Below, one piece after another: positions 1 through 8,462 of a DNA stretch of 64,000 bases. Both the position numbers and the translations under genes were made by a program. How positions within the stretch are numbered: position 1 is the stretch's first letter; the number at the start of each line of letters is the position of its first letter. Under the pieces are notes generated by a model, which was not told where the DNA came from, searched no databases, and was given only the letters and a program-made list of their open reading frames with translations. This DNA is from Pseudoxanthomonas koreensis (GTDB lineage Bacteria; Pseudomonadota; Gammaproteobacteria; Xanthomonadales; Xanthomonadaceae). Location: the NCBI RefSeq assembly GCF_010093225.1, contig NZ_PDWM01000012.1:1-64000 (forward strand). The letters are read 5' to 3'.

Positions 1-744
1 CCCCTGTCCATCTCCGCCACGCCCCCACCCTACCTCGACGACGAGCAGATCCAGCGCCTGTCCGACCTGCTCGACCAGCGCGCGGTGCCGTTCAAGGGCC
101 TGAACCTGGAGGCGCTGGACGGCTTCCTCTCGGCGCTGGTGGTCGCGCCCTCGCTGGTCCCGCCCAGCGAATGGCAGCCGCTGGTCTGGGGCGGCCAGGC
201 GCCGCGCTGGGACAGCGTGGAGGAAGCGGCCCAGGTCCAGCAGTTGCTGATGGGCCACTGGAATACCTGCGCCGCGCGTGCGCGCCACGACGGCGACAGC
301 CTGCCCGACCACCTGGCCCCGCTGCTGTGGCTGCCCGAAGACCCCGAGCTGACCGGCGAGGAAGCCCTGCACGAGGACGAACTGGACGTCGGCCACGACT
401 GGGCGCTGGGCTTCTTCACCGCGGTGATGCTGCGCGAGGCCGAGTGGGACCAGTGGCTGGACGAGAACGACTGGATCGAGGAGATCTTCGACCAGCTCGA
501 CCGCCTGGCCAGCGGCGAGGCGATCAACCCCGAAGACCCGACCGCGGAAGCCACGCCGGTCGGCTACCGCGAACGCCTGGCGATCGTGCTCGACCTGCCG
601 TCGATGATGGCCGACCTGAACCACCACCGCGTGATGGCCCTGACCCCGCGCGAGCCGATCCGGCGCGAGGCCGAACCCGGCCGCAACGATCCGTGCCCGT
701 GCGGGAGCGGGAAGAAGTACAAGAAGTGCTGCGGGGCGAATTGA
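1..744 (+). CDS. UPF0149/YecA-family protein with C-terminal SEC-C motif (5' end outside window)
   Basis: The reading frame is open from the first base of the window, so the start lies upstream or at the very edge. An internal GTG at 85 is unlikely to be the start, because the upstream residues ([19 protein letters not shown]) already look like the helical N-terminus of YecA-like proteins. The body is acidic and alpha-helical with no membrane segment, which suggests a cytoplasmic protein. The last 20 residues hold a SEC-C zinc-binding motif, [14 protein letters not shown], with paired cysteines; in SecA and YecA this motif binds metal and can contact ribosomes or SecB. The exact role is not known. 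It is convergent with oleA, with a shared hairpin between them. Confidence 0.85.
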   Translation, partial: PLSISATPPPYLDDEQIQRLSDLLDQRAVPFKGLNLEALDGFLSALVVAPSLVPPSEWQPLVWGGQAPRWDSVEEAAQVQQLLMGHWNTCAARARHDGDSLPDHLAPLLWLPEDPELTGEEALHEDELDVGHDWALGFFTAVMLREAEWDQWLDENDWIEEIFDQLDRLASGEAINPEDPTAEATPVGYRERLAIVLDLPSMMADLNHHRVMALTPREPIRREAEPGRNDPCPCGSGKKYKKCCGAN

Positions 745-830
745 CGGCGCGTTGAGCGCGGGGACTGGAGAGGGCGTCGGGTTGCCCTCATGCGGGCTCC
801 TGCAAAGGCAAGGGCGCCGCTTCTTCCTGC

Positions 831-860
831 AAAAGAGAAGGGCCGGACAGGCCGGCCCTT
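831..860 (-). terminator. Rho-independent terminator of oleA
   Basis: A perfect 9-bp stem (AAGGGCCGG at 838-846, CCGGCCCTT at 852-860) with a 5-base loop lies 26 bases after the oleA stop. Read on the minus strand it is followed by TCTCTTTT. The stem is flanked by A/T-rich sequence on both sides, so it may also stop transcription of the plus-strand gene ending at 744. Confidence 0.8.
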
Positions 861-885
861 TCGCATCACTTGCCGGTGGCGCGGC

Positions 886-1902
886 TTACCACTCCACCTC
901 GGCCATCGAGCAGTTCAGGCCCGAGCCAATGCCCAGCAGGGCGATCCGGTCGCCCTTCTTCAGGCGCCCCAGCTCCTTGAGCTTGCTCAGCACGATCGGC
1001 ACCGAGGCCGGGCCGATGTTGCCGTGCTCGCCGAAGATGGTCATGACCTTCTTCGGGTCCACGCCCAGCGACTTGACGAAGGCGGCGGTGTGCGGGCGGC
1101 TGACCTGGTGGATCACGAACTGGTCCAGCTCGTCCACCGCCCAGCCCAGCGCCAGCTTGGCCGCGGCGAAGGTCTTGGTGGCCAGCTTGATGCCTTCGAT
1201 CAGCAGCAGGCGGGTGTCGGTGACCATGCGGTCCAGGTTGCCGCGGCACAGCTGGTTGAACTCGGTGGCCGAGCGGGTGACGCCGCCCTTGTAGCGCGGC
1301 GCGTCCGGGACCAGCTCGCGGCGGGCCAGGACCATCGCGGCGGCGCCGCAGCCCAGGGTGAGGGCGGCCATCTCGTCGCGGAACTGCTGTTCGGTCACGT
1401 CCGGGGCGGCCATCCGCTCCAGGGTCTTCTCGTAGACCAGGTTGGCGGTCTCGCCGTCCACCACCAGGGCGTAGTCGATCTCGCCGCGCTCGAGCATGCG
1501 CGCGGCGATGTCCATGCCGTTGATGAAGGCCAGGCAGGCGTTGGCGACGTCGAAGGTCATGCACTCCTCGCCCACGCCCAGGTTGCCGGACACGATCGAG
1601 GCGGTGGACGGCTCCAGGTAGTCGCGGCTGACGGAGGTGTTGACCAGCAGGCCGACCTTGTCCACGCCGATGCCGGCGTCGTCCAGCGCCTTGCGCGCGG
1701 CCAGGGTGGCCACGTCGGAGGCCTGCACGTTCTCGTCCCACATGCGGCGGGCGTGGATGCCGGCGATGTCGCCGAGCACGTCGACGCGGATGCCCAGCCG
1801 GTCCAGGGTCGGCTTGAGCCGCTCGTTGATTTCCTGCGAGGGCAGGGTGTGCGGCGCATCGACGTGCGCCAGTCCCGCGATGGAGACGTTCTTGAAAAGC
1901 AT
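886..1902 (-). CDS. oleA: OleA, long-chain acyl-CoA thiolase (head-to-head condensation of fatty acyl-CoAs)
   Basis: The 338-residue protein matches the length and, as I recall the family, most of the sequence of Xanthomonas campestris OleA. OleA performs non-decarboxylative Claisen condensation of two fatty acyl-CoAs to a beta-keto acid, the first step of long-chain olefin or beta-lactone synthesis. The thiolase-fold catalytic residues are present: nucleophile Cys123 in VANACLAF, His265 in FVIHQVSRP, Asn295 in GEHGNIGPAS, and Glu97 in DYLEPSTAS, the base reaching across the dimer in OleA. The ATG at 1902 gives the family N-terminus MLFKNVSIAG; the frame stays open further upstream but that part has no similarity. 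The partner genes oleB, oleC and oleD are not next to it in this window. Its only same-strand upstream neighbour is an unrelated lipoprotein, so it is transcribed alone and ends at a strong terminator. Confidence 0.95.
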   Translation of the reverse strand: MLFKNVSIAGLAHVDAPHTLPSQEINERLKPTLDRLGIRVDVLGDIAGIHARRMWDENVQASDVATLAARKALDDAGIGVDKVGLLVNTSVSRDYLEPSTASIVSGNLGVGEECMTFDVANACLAFINGMDIAARMLERGEIDYALVVDGETANLVYEKTLERMAAPDVTEQQFRDEMAALTLGCGAAAMVLARRELVPDAPRYKGGVTRSATEFNQLCRGNLDRMVTDTRLLLIEGIKLATKTFAAAKLALGWAVDELDQFVIHQVSRPHTAAFVKSLGVDPKKVMTIFGEHGNIGPASVPIVLSKLKELGRLKKGDRIALLGIGSGLNCSMAEVEW

Positions 1903-1987
1903 GGCTGGACCGCGCCGGATCGGGCGAAAGAGGGTCGATTCTACCGGTTGGCCGCCCTCACCGCACCCGCCGGTATGGGCCGCCGGT

Positions 1988-2311
1988 TCAGCCGCCGCAG
2001 CGCCAGGCGGCGAAGCGCTGGGTGCCGCCGGTCGGTTCGCCCAGCGGCTGGATGGTGTTGGCGGGGACGCCGGGGGCCTCGTTGCGGGCCAGGGTCTCCA
2101 GTTCGTCGCGAACCTTGACTGCATTGCGCTCGTAGAAGGCCACGCTGTGCTTCACCGAGACCTCGATCTCGCCCTGGCGGGTGCAGCCGGCTGGCGCCTC
2201 GCCGGCCGGGATCACGCGGACCTGCTTGGCCTCGGGCTGGATCGGCACCCAGGTGCAGGCGGCCAGCGGCAGGAGCAGGGCGAACAGGAGCGGCAGGCGG
2301 GTGTGGGGCAT
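1988..2311 (-). CDS. DUF4156-type small lipoprotein
   Basis: This 107-residue protein starts MPHTRLPLLFALLLPLAAC, a clear lipoprotein signal with lipobox LAAC, so it should be anchored in the inner or outer membrane. The mature part has the layout I associate with DUF4156: a short beta-rich stretch around VRVIPAGEAPAGCTRQGEI, followed by a helix VKVRDELETLARNEA and the end motif AWRCGG. Two cysteines beyond the lipidated one (in GCTRQ and WRCGG) could form a disulfide. The ATG at 2311 is chosen because it places the signal peptide at the N-terminus. A specific function cannot be given. It lies about 85 bp upstream of oleA in the same direction. Confidence 0.75.
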   Translation of the reverse strand: MPHTRLPLLFALLLPLAACTWVPIQPEAKQVRVIPAGEAPAGCTRQGEIEVSVKHSVAFYERNAVKVRDELETLARNEAPGVPANTIQPLGEPTGGTQRFAAWRCGG

Positions 2312-2371
2312 GGTTCGTGTCCGTGACGTCGGTCGGCGGCACCAGCCTGCCCGACCATGGATGAATGCCAT

Positions 2372-2506
2372 TGTAGGAGCCCACTTCAGGGGGCGACCTG
2401 GTGCAGGCTTGAGGTGCGACGTTCAACGCGGTCTTCTGCGGAGGAGCTGCGTTGAACGCGGCGGTATCGGGGGCTTTCGGGTCGCCCCCTGAAGTGGGCT
2501 CCTACA
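2372..2506. repeat. REPIN-type inverted doublet, family A, copy 1
   Basis: Two perfectly complementary 27-base arms (2372-2398 and 2480-2506, starting TGTAGGAGCCCACTTCAGGG) enclose a core of about 80 bases. The core contains its own imperfect inverted pair, GTTCAACGCG and GTTGAACGCG. Five further copies of the same size are in this window. It sits between the lipoprotein gene and the M16 peptidase. Confidence 0.9.
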
Positions 2507-2547
2507 GGGGGGGCGATGGCGCGCCGGGGGCGGCGCGCCAGGCACAC

Positions 2548-5415
2548 TTACTCCTTCGCCGCGGAGGGCTTGCCGTCGGCATCGACGATGTGGACTTCGC
2601 CCAGGTCCAGGGCACGCACCGGCGCCTCGACCTGCTTGAGGTCGCCCACCACCACCCAGACCAGCTTGTCCGGATCCAGGGTGGCGGCGGCCTGCTTCAC
2701 CTGGTCCACGGTCAGCGCTTCGATCTGCGCCTTGCGCTGGAACACGTAGTCGTCCGGGCGGTCGTAGCGGACGATGCCGCCGATCGTGCCCATCACCGCG
2801 CGGCCGGTCTCGTAGGCGCCGGGCAGGCTGCGGATCTCGGTGGCCTGGATCTTGGCGACCTCGGCCGCGGTCGGCGGCACCTTGCCGGTGGCGAACTCGC
2901 GCACTTCGCGGTCCACTTCCTTCAGCGAGTCGGCGGTCCTGTCGATCTGCACCGAGGCGAACGACATCCACGGCCGCTGCCCGATCGCGCTGGAGGCGAA
3001 GCTGTAGGCGCCGTAGGCCCAGTGCTTGTCCTCGCGCAGGTTCATGTTCAGCCGCGAGGTGAATTCGCCGCCAAGCACCGAGTTGGCGAAGTCGAAGCGG
3101 ATCGCGCCCGGGTCCTTCGTCGACGGCACCACCTGGCCGGCCAGGATCGTGGCCTGCACCGCACCAGGCTGATCGACCAGGTACACGGTCGGCCGCGCCG
3201 GGCGCGCCACGTCGGCGATGGCGGCACGGGCGGGCGGCGCGGCGCCGTCGCCCTTCCAGTCGCCGAAGTGCTTCTCCAGCAGCGGCAGCACTTCGCCCAG
3301 GGTGGTGTCGCCGACCACGATCAGGGTGGCGTTCTCCGGGCGCACCCACTGGCGGTGGAACGCGGCCAGGTCGTCGCGGGTCAGCGCGGCGATCGAGGCC
3401 TCGGTGCCACTGCCGCTGAAGGGGATCGCATAGGGATGGCCCTTGCCGTACAGCAGCGGCGGCAGCACCCGCATCGCCGCGCCGTTCGGGCGCGCCTTCT
3501 CCTGGGCGATGCCGGCGATCCAGGTGGCGCGCACCCGCTCGATCTCCTTCTGCTCGAAACGCGGCTTGCGCAGCATGTCCGCGTACAGGTCCAGCGAGGC
3601 GTCCAGGTTGTCCTTCATCGCCGACAGGTAGGCGTTGCCGCCGTCGAGCGAGGCGCCGGCGCCCAGGCTGGCGCCCAGCGCTTCGGCGCGGTTGGCGAAG
3701 GCCAGCGCGTCGAGCTCGCCGGCGCCTTCATCGAGCATGCCCATGGCGAAGCTGGAGGTGCCCAGCCTGCGGCCCTGGTCGGCGGCGAAGCCGCCCTTGA
3801 ACTCGTAGCTGAACTGCACCACCGGCACCGCGTCGCGGCGGGCCAGGATCACCTGCGTGCCGTTGGACAGGGTGGCCCGCTCCAGCGCCGGGAACTTCAG
3901 CTCCGGGAAACTCTCGGGCATGGGTACGCCCTGGCTGCGGTCGACCGTGGCCTTGGTCGTCTTGAACTTCGCCTCCGGCCTGGGCAGCACGAACGGCGCC
4001 GGGGTCGGCGACGGCTCCTCCTCCAGCACGGTGCGCTCGCCCGGCAGCACCACCAGGGTGTGCGAGCCTTCGCCCAGCCACTTGCCACCGGCGGCCTTGA
4101 GGTCGGCGGCGGTGGTGGCGGCGATCACGTCCAGCGAGGTACGGAAGCAGCCCGGGTCGCCCGTGTAGACCGCGCACTCGGCCAGCGCGTCGGCCTTGCC
4201 GCCGAAGCCGCCGATGCGCTCGATGCCGCGGACGAAGTCGGCCTTCAGCACGGTCTGCGCCTGGGCCAGTTCGGCCGCGGTCGGGCCTTCGGCCAGCAGC
4301 CGCTGCAGCTCCTCGTCGATGATCTTCTCCACCCGGGCCGGGTCCACGCCCTGCTTCACGTCGGCGCGGACGTAGAAAGTCGAGGCCAGCTCGAACGGAT
4401 AGATGTAGGCGCTGATCCGGTCGACCAGCTTCTCCTCGTGCACCAGGCGGCGGTCCAGGCGCGAGCTCTTGCTGCCGCCGAGCACCTGCGACAGCAGCAG
4501 CAGGCGTTCGCCGTCGGGGTCGCCGTACGGGGCCACGCTCCAGGCGCGGTAGATGCGCGCCTGCGGCACCTTGTCGTCCATGGTCGCGCGGGTGGTGGCG
4601 CGGCCGCTGGCCGGGCCAGCCTCGATGCGGTCCAGGGTCGGGCCGGCGGGGATGTCGCCGAAGTAGCGGGCGGCCTTTTCCTTCGCCGTGGCCAGGTCGA
4701 TGTCGCCGGCCAGCACCAGCACCGCGTTGTTCGGGCCGGACCAGGCGCGGAACCACTGCTTCACGTCGTCCAGCGAGGCGGCGTCGAGGTCGTTCATCGA
4801 GCCGATCGTGCTGTGGTGGTACGGGTGGCCCTTCGGGTACAGCGCGCGGTACAGCTCGTCGTCGGCCTGGCCGTAGGGCTGGTTCTCGCCCTGGCGCTTC
4901 TCGTTCTGGACCACGCCGCGCTGTTCGTCCAGGGTCTTCTGGTCGATCGCGCCGAGCATGTGGCCCATGCGGTCGGACTCCATCCACAGCGCCATGTCCA
5001 GCGCGGTGGTCGGCACGTTCTGGAAGTAGTTGGTGCGGTCCAGCCAGGTGGTGCCGTTCTGGTCGGTGGCGCCGACCAGCTCGAACGGTTCGAAGTACTC
5101 GCTGGGATGGTTCTCCGAGCCGTTGAACATCAGGTGTTCGAACAGGTGGGCGAAGCCGCTGCGCCCGGCCGGTTCGTCCTTGCTGCCGACGTGGTACCAC
5201 AGGTTCACCGCCACGATCGGCGCCTTGCGGTCGGTGTGCACGATCACCCGCAGGCCGTTGGGCAGGGTGAAGCTCTCGTACGGCACCAGTGCCTCGCTGG
5301 AGTCTGCGGCGACCTTCGCGGCCAGCGCCGGCGACGGCGCAAGGGCGGCGGTGCCGAGCGAAGCGGCGATGGCGAGGACGAGGGCGGCCGTGCGTGGCCG
5401 ACGGGATGCCGTCAT
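2548..5415 (-). CDS. Secreted M16 zinc metallopeptidase, tandem two-half (pitrilysin/insulinase family)
   Basis: This 955-residue protein has a signal peptide (cleavage near ALAA, residues 30-33), so it is probably periplasmic. The N-terminal half carries the inverted zinc motif HLFEH (His90, Glu93, His94), with the third ligand probably Glu172 in VVQNEKRQ. This is followed by a domain of the M16 C type. The second half (from about residue 520, FPELKFPALERATLSNGTQV) repeats the fold without an HxxEH motif, so it is the non-catalytic half that closes the peptide chamber. Length and layout fit the one-chain, two-repeat M16 peptidases common in Xanthomonadaceae. The ATG at 5415 has a good ribosome site, AAGGAG, seven bases upstream. 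The substrate is unknown. Confidence 0.92.
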   Translation of the reverse strand: MTASRRPRTAALVLAIAASLGTAALAPSPALAAKVAADSSEALVPYESFTLPNGLRVIVHTDRKAPIVAVNLWYHVGSKDEPAGRSGFAHLFEHLMFNGSENHPSEYFEPFELVGATDQNGTTWLDRTNYFQNVPTTALDMALWMESDRMGHMLGAIDQKTLDEQRGVVQNEKRQGENQPYGQADDELYRALYPKGHPYHHSTIGSMNDLDAASLDDVKQWFRAWSGPNNAVLVLAGDIDLATAKEKAARYFGDIPAGPTLDRIEAGPASGRATTRATMDDKVPQARIYRAWSVAPYGDPDGERLLLLSQVLGGSKSSRLDRRLVHEEKLVDRISAYIYPFELASTFYVRADVKQGVDPARVEKIIDEELQRLLAEGPTAAELAQAQTVLKADFVRGIERIGGFGGKADALAECAVYTGDPGCFRTSLDVIAATTAADLKAAGGKWLGEGSHTLVVLPGERTVLEEEPSPTPAPFVLPRPEAKFKTTKATVDRSQGVPMPESFPELKFPALERATLSNGTQVILARRDAVPVVQFSYEFKGGFAADQGRRLGTSSFAMGMLDEGAGELDALAFANRAEALGASLGAGASLDGGNAYLSAMKDNLDASLDLYADMLRKPRFEQKEIERVRATWIAGIAQEKARPNGAAMRVLPPLLYGKGHPYAIPFSGSGTEASIAALTRDDLAAFHRQWVRPENATLIVVGDTTLGEVLPLLEKHFGDWKGDGAAPPARAAIADVARPARPTVYLVDQPGAVQATILAGQVVPSTKDPGAIRFDFANSVLGGEFTSRLNMNLREDKHWAYGAYSFASSAIGQRPWMSFASVQIDRTADSLKEVDREVREFATGKVPPTAAEVAKIQATEIRSLPGAYETGRAVMGTIGGIVRYDRPDDYVFQRKAQIEALTVDQVKQAAATLDPDKLVWVVVGDLKQVEAPVRALDLGEVHIVDADGKPSAAKE

Positions 5416-5505
5416 GGTGACGCTCCTTGGGTGTGGATTCCCGATCCTACCCAGCGCCCCCCGCCTTTACACTAGGCCACAAGCCATGCCGGAGCGGAGC
5501 CGCCG

Positions 5506-6270
5506 ATGCCGGAGAACGCGCACACCGCAATCCCTTCGCCGACCGCGTCCGGCACCCGCCACTGCCTGGTGACCGGCGCCAACCGCGGCCTGGGACTGGA
5601 GTTCGTCCGCCAGCTGCTGGCCCGCGGCGCGCGCGTGGTCGCCGCGTGCCGGCAACCGGGACGCGCCACCGCGCTGAACCTGCTCGCCGGCGAATATCCC
5701 GACCGCCTGCACGTGCTGCCGCTGGACGTGGCCAGTGCACGCAGCCGCGACGAACTGCTGCGCGAACTGCCGCTGGTGCTCGGCGATGAACGGCTCGGCC
5801 TGCTGGTCAACAACGCCGGCGTGCTGCACGGCGGCGAGCGATTCGGCCAGGTGGCCGAGGGCGACCTGGAAACAAGCCTGCGCACCAACGCGATCGGCCC
5901 GTTCCTGCTCACCCAGGCGCTGGCGCCGTTGCTGGCCGACGCCGAAGACGGCCGTCCCGGCGCCGTGGTGGCCAACCTGTCCTCGGAAATCGGCTCGCTG
6001 GCGCAGCGGCAGGAATTCCGCACGCCCAGCTATGCCATGGGCAAGGCCGCGCAGAACATGGGCACGGTGCTGCTGGCCAAGGCCCTGGCCCCGCGCGGGA
6101 TCCGCGTGGTGGCCCTGCATCCGGGCTGGGTCCGCACCGACATGGGCGGACCGCGGGCGACCCTGGCCGCCGACGCAGCGGCGGCCGCCCTGCTGGGAGT
6201 ACTCGATGGCCTGCGCCCGCAGGACAGCGGCGTGTTCCTGGGCCCGGACGCCCAGCCGCTGCCCTGGTGA
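5506..6270 (+). CDS. Short-chain dehydrogenase/reductase
   Basis: The 254-residue protein is a classical SDR with a Rossmann fold. The cofactor loop is TGANRGLG (residues 23-30), the stabilising motif is NNAG (102-105), and the catalytic set is Ser159/160, Tyr176 and Lys180 in SYAMGK. Arginine and CRQP near residue 49 after strand 2 suggest NADP(H). The family resembles the sniffer/CsgA-like carbonyl reductases. The substrate cannot be read from the sequence. GGAG lies just ahead of the ATG at 5506. It is divergent from the M16 peptidase gene, with about 90 bp between the two starts. Confidence 0.88.
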   Translation: MPENAHTAIPSPTASGTRHCLVTGANRGLGLEFVRQLLARGARVVAACRQPGRATALNLLAGEYPDRLHVLPLDVASARSRDELLRELPLVLGDERLGLLVNNAGVLHGGERFGQVAEGDLETSLRTNAIGPFLLTQALAPLLADAEDGRPGAVVANLSSEIGSLAQRQEFRTPSYAMGKAAQNMGTVLLAKALAPRGIRVVALHPGWVRTDMGGPRATLAADAAAAALLGVLDGLRPQDSGVFLGPDAQPLPW

Positions 6271-6303
6271 TGACAACTCCCACGCGCTCTCTGCACAGCC
6301 CCC

Positions 6304-6438
6304 TGTAGGAGCCCACTTCAGGGGGCGACCCGACCACGCGTGATGGCACGGCGTTCAACGCGATGCCCCGGACCCCCTGCGTTGTAGCGCGGCTGCGGGC
6401 AGGCGCTTCCGGGTCGCCCCCTGAAGTGGGCTCCTACA
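6304..6438. repeat. REPIN-type inverted doublet, family A, copy 2
   Basis: The arms at 6304-6330 and 6412-6438 are perfect inverted copies of the 27-base family A REP. The core keeps GCGTTCAACGCG in its left half; the right half is more divergent. It lies 33 bp after the SDR stop, in a gene-free stretch (6271-6711) whose other visible content is the AT-richer leader of the next gene. Confidence 0.9.
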
Positions 6439-6645
6439 GGGGGGAATCAGGGGGCTTAGGGGCGCGGGAGCGGTTGTGCGCGGACGTCCGGACACCAGGC
6501 CGGACACTCCATGTCCGCGGATTATTCCTTGTTCATCAATATCTTGCAGTTGGCACGCGTCCTGCGTTGCTTTCCGGTGCGCAAGAAGACCCCCATCACC
6601 TGCTGAATCAACACTGAACAAAAGCAGGAAAGATTGAACTTTCGC

Positions 6646-6674
6646 TTGCACTTGCTGGTTAGGTGTATTACTTT
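6646..6674 (+). promoter_or_regulatory. Possible sigma-70 promoter for the secreted repeat protein
   Basis: TTGCAC (6646-6651) and TACTTT (6669-6674) are 17 bases apart in the AT-richest part of the 6440-6711 spacer. This would give a short leader of about 30 bases before the ATG at 6712. The -10 matches only at its most conserved positions, so this is a tentative call. Confidence 0.35.
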
Positions 6675-6711
6675 ACTACCACACCACCGCTACACAACAC
6701 CGGAGCACGCC

Positions 6712-7116
6712 ATGAACGCCAAGAACACCAAGAAGCTGTCCGCCGCGATGGGTCTGGTCCTGTCGCTGGCTGCCCTGTCCACCCAGGCCGCCGAAACCGC
6801 CCGCGTCGAGCACATCGTCGACCTGCCGGCCATCACCGTCCAGCCCGACGCCGCCCTGCGCGCCGAACTGGCCGCCAACCGCGTGGTCGACCTGCCGACC
6901 GTCACCGTCCGCCCGGATGCGGCGCTGCGCACCGAGCTGGCGATCCGCGCCGTCGCCGCCCGCGTGGTCGACCTGCCGACCGTGTACGTGAACCCGACCG
7001 CCGAGCAGATGGCCGAGCGCGCCGCGATCGTCGCCGCCGAGCAGGCCCGTGCCCTGGCCGCGCACCTGGCCAGCACCCTGGCGGTCGAAGCCGCGCACGC
7101 CACCGCGGCGCGCTGA
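6712..7116 (+). CDS. Secreted small protein with three VVDLPTVTV repeats, function unknown
   Basis: I do not recognise this 134-residue protein. It starts MNAKNTKKLSAAMGLVLSLAALS and has a clean signal peptide ending near TQA|AE. The mature part contains three tandem units: IVDLPAITVQPDAALRAEL, VVDLPTVTVRPDAALRTEL and VVDLPTVYVNPTAEQMAER, spaced about 27-33 residues apart. It ends in an Ala-rich helix (residues about 105-134). The repeats are also visible in DNA (GTCGACCTGCCGACCGT), which points to recent duplication. There are no cysteines and no known catalytic motif. GGAG precedes the ATG; a longer frame from 6634 is open but would bury the signal peptide. A periplasmic structural or binding role is possible but unproven. 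Confidence 0.75.
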   Translation: MNAKNTKKLSAAMGLVLSLAALSTQAAETARVEHIVDLPAITVQPDAALRAELAANRVVDLPTVTVRPDAALRTELAIRAVAARVVDLPTVYVNPTAEQMAERAAIVAAEQARALAAHLASTLAVEAAHATAAR

Positions 7117-7191
7117 TCGCACCGGAGGCCGGCACGGCGGGCCGGCCCCGGCGGGCGAAGCGGAGCGCGAGGCCCGCCTACAATCGCCAGG

Positions 7192-7668
7192 ATGCGAGCA
7201 CCCGTTTTCGACGTCCTGCTGTACCAGCCGGAGATCCCGCCCAACACGGGCAACGTGATCCGCCTGTGCGCCAATACCGGCGCGCGCCTGCACCTGGTCG
7301 AGCCGCTCGGCTTCGCGATGGACGACCGGCAGCTCAAGCGCGCCGGCCTGGACTACCACGAGTACGCCCGCGTGCAGGTGCACGCCAGCCTGGAAGCCGC
7401 GCTCGACGCGGTGCGGCCGCAGCGACTGTTCGCACTGAGCACCCGCGGCCAGGTCCGCCACGACCAGCCGCAGTACGCCGACGGCGATGCCTTCCTGTTC
7501 GGCCCGGAAACCCGCGGCCTGCCACAGGACGTACTGGAGGCGATCCCGCCGGCGCAGCGCCTGCGCCTGCCGATGCGCCCGGACAACCGCAGCCTCAACC
7601 TGTCCAACGCGGTGGCGGTTGTGGTGTTCGAGGCGTGGCGGCAGAACGGGTTCGCCGGCGCCGACTGA
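7192..7668 (+). CDS. trmL: TrmL, tRNA (cytidine/uridine-34 2'-O)-methyltransferase
   Basis: The 158-residue SPOUT-class methyltransferase has the length of the TrmL/YibK family, which methylates the wobble ribose of tRNA-Leu isoacceptors using S-adenosylmethionine. Diagnostic stretches are the N-terminal LYQPEIPPNTGNVIRLCANT, FGPETRGLP (SAM-binding trefoil knot) and RPDNRSLNLSNAVAVVVFE at the C-terminus, the knot motif. It is a minimal, dimeric SPOUT enzyme without an extra RNA-binding domain. The gene stands alone between the repeat protein and the Ax21-like gene. Confidence 0.95.
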   Translation: MRAPVFDVLLYQPEIPPNTGNVIRLCANTGARLHLVEPLGFAMDDRQLKRAGLDYHEYARVQVHASLEAALDAVRPQRLFALSTRGQVRHDQPQYADGDAFLFGPETRGLPQDVLEAIPPAQRLRLPMRPDNRSLNLSNAVAVVVFEAWRQNGFAGAD

Positions 7669-7744
7669 GCGTCGGGCACGAAGTTCCGGCCTGCTCCACC
7701 TAATTTATGTACCGGTCAGTTTGGTATTCAGCATCGATTGCAGC

Positions 7745-7786
7745 GCAATTCGAATAATTGCACCCACCGCCGGATCAGATCGGCGG
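7745..7786 (+). promoter_or_regulatory. Two inverted repeats in the leader of the Ax21-like gene
   Basis: GCAATT-CGAAT-AATTGC (7745-7761) and CCGCCG-N8-CGGCGG (7767-7786) lie in the AT-rich spacer 30-75 bases ahead of the ATG at 7820. The first could be an operator and the second an mRNA hairpin near the 5' end. No ribosome-binding or promoter element could be fixed with confidence. Confidence 0.35.
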
Positions 7787-7819
7787 ACATAACAACCGAC
7801 ATAGAAGGTCGATAGAACA

Positions 7820-8374
7820 ATGAAGAAGTCCCTGCTGGCCCTGACCCTGCTCGCCGCCCTGCCGTTCGCCGCCTCCGCGGCCGAGGGCGTGTCCTACAAC
7901 TACGTCCAGGGCGGTTATGCCGCCACCAACACCGACGGCGCCGACGCCGACGGCTGGGGCCTGGACGGCTCGGTCGCCATCGCCCCGAACTTCCACCTGT
8001 TCGGCGGCTACAGCAACCAGGAGATCGACAACACCTCGATCGACTTCGACCAGTACCGCTTCGGCGTCGGCTACAACCGCGAGATCGCCCCGGCGGCCGA
8101 CCTGGTCACCCGCGTGGCCTACGAGAAGTTCGATGCCGGCAGCGGCTTCGACTACGACGGCTGGAGCGCGGAAGTCGGCGTGCGCGGCGCGCTGCACCCG
8201 AACTTCGAGGGCTACGTGATGGCCGGCTACGAAGACGGTGACAACTACGACGGCGAGTTCTACGGCCGCCTCGGCGCCCAGGCCAAGTTCAACGCGAACT
8301 GGGGCGTGAGCGGCGACGTGAAGTTCGTCGACGGCGACACCCAGTGGTTCGTGGGTCCGCGCTTCAGCTGGTAA
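7820..8374 (+). CDS. Ax21-like outer-membrane beta-barrel protein
   Basis: The 184-residue protein has a signal peptide MKKSLLALTLLAALPFAASA, followed by mature AEGVSYNYVQGGYAATNTDG. This N-terminus closely resembles the Ax21 proteins of Xanthomonas and Stenotrophomonas. The rest alternates polar and aromatic residues as expected for an eight-strand barrel, and it ends in FVGPRFSW. The terminal aromatic residue is the typical recognition signal for the BAM complex. In the family it is an abundant outer-membrane protein that also appears in vesicles; early claims of quorum-signal activity were withdrawn, so no signalling role is inferred here. It is monocistronic and ends at a strong terminator. 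Confidence 0.9.
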   Translation: MKKSLLALTLLAALPFAASAAEGVSYNYVQGGYAATNTDGADADGWGLDGSVAIAPNFHLFGGYSNQEIDNTSIDFDQYRFGVGYNREIAPAADLVTRVAYEKFDAGSGFDYDGWSAEVGVRGALHPNFEGYVMAGYEDGDNYDGEFYGRLGAQAKFNANWGVSGDVKFVDGDTQWFVGPRFSW

Positions 8375-8462
8375 GCGCGAAGAGTGCAAGGCCGGGGGCA
8401 GGCCCTCTCTCCCCTTCCCCCGGTCCAGCCTGCTGGCGTGCTCCCTCCCTCACGCCAGACCG

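Noticed and set aside
886-2124. Longer N-terminal form of OleA starting near 2124
   Set aside because: The extra residues overlap the lipoprotein gene in another frame, are Pro/Ala-rich and have no family similarity; ATG 1902 gives the exact family length of 338.
2452-5475. Long plus-strand open frame opposite the M16 peptidase gene
   Set aside because: It is an antisense shadow: the minus-strand frame has a signal peptide, zinc motif and ribosome site, while this one is His/Gln/Arg/Val-rich without motifs, as expected from high-GC codon bias.
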